From positions 1-5,855 of the forward strand of contig DDIP01000349.1 of NCBI GenBank assembly GCA_002338605.1: a DNA stretch of 5,855 nucleotides, given 5' to 3'. The notes under the pieces are model-generated. The model had not been told where the DNA came from. It ran no database searches and saw nothing but the letters and a program-made list of their open reading frames with translations. Source of the DNA: Proteobacteria bacterium UBA1847. GTDB taxonomy: Bacteria; Pseudomonadota; Gammaproteobacteria; Steroidobacterales; Woeseiaceae. A program made the translations under genes and the position numbers. Position 1 is the stretch's first letter; every line of letters begins with the position of its first letter. Below, piece after piece: positions 5,733 through 5,855 of this stretch.

Positions 5733-5855
5733 TGACGGACACCAGCCATTCCGGCGGCCTGCGCTTTATGCGGCTCGGCATGCTGGCGCTGGCTGCGGGC
5801 CTGTTTTTCGGTGTCATCGGGGGTTTTCAGTTCCTGTTTCCTGAATTCCTGAGGG
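5732..5855 (+). CDS. Membrane protein start, probable NorB/heme-copper oxidase subunit I (3' end outside window)
   Basis: The first 41 residues of a protein that continues past the right edge. ATG at 5732-5734 overlaps the TGA of the cytochrome gene by one base (TGATG), typical of translational coupling; AGGAGG at 5713-5718 is somewhat far upstream at 13 bases. Residues about 14-36 form a membrane helix (MRLGMLALAAGLFFGVIGGFQF) followed by LFPEFLR. This resembles the first helix of the NorB-like catalytic subunits, which carry a Gly-rich helix and then a short P-x-F/L-L segment before the RPLH region. The His ligands that would prove it lie beyond the window, so the call rests mainly on its coupling to a NorC-like gene. 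Confidence 0.6.
   Translation, partial: MTDTSHSGGLRFMRLGMLALAAGLFFGVIGGFQFLFPEFLR

Overview
The window looks like chromosomal DNA from a moderately GC-rich proteobacterium, most likely a gammaproteobacterium. The isocitrate lyase is of the E. coli AceA type, and MarR, Lrp/AsnC and MscK-like channel genes of familiar proteobacterial form surround it. Finer placement, for example a marine lineage, would be guesswork. No tRNA, rRNA, CRISPR array, insertion sequence or phage gene is visible.

Layout. (1) Positions 1-1560, plus strand: the 3' part of aceA (isocitrate lyase, glyoxylate shunt). After 22 bases comes a 155-residue ORF that resembles only the alpha/beta insertion domain of malate synthase G, without the catalytic barrel. 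The two are probably co-transcribed. (2) Positions 1557-2045, minus strand: a MarR-family repressor whose stop codon shares the palindrome CTAG with the stop of the malate-synthase-like ORF. (3) Positions 2046-2191: a divergent intergenic region with a good sigma70-type promoter overlapped by inverted repeats, probably the MarR operator. (4) Positions 2192-2413, plus strand: a 73-residue protein with an Arg-rich middle and a very acidic Asp/Tyr tail. (5) Positions 2440-4641, minus strand: a 733-residue MscS-superfamily mechanosensitive channel with a long helical periplasmic domain. A strong hairpin covers its last codons. (6) Positions 4703-5161, minus strand: an Lrp/AsnC-family regulator starting at GTG. 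(7) Positions 5162-5282: an AT-rich divergent control region with several inverted repeats. (8) Positions 5283-5855, plus strand: a membrane-anchored NorC-like cytochrome c starting at TTG, overlapped by the beginning of a membrane protein. That protein is probably the NorB/heme-copper oxidase catalytic subunit and runs off the window.

How the parts may work together. AceA makes glyoxylate and succinate from isocitrate, and the malate-synthase-derived small protein beside it probably serves or modulates that shunt in an unknown way. The Lrp-type regulator sits head-to-head with the cytochrome c/oxidase operon and probably controls it and itself. The MscS-like channel follows the regulator on the same strand after 61 bases. 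The most unusual item is the stand-alone malate synthase G insertion domain next to aceA.
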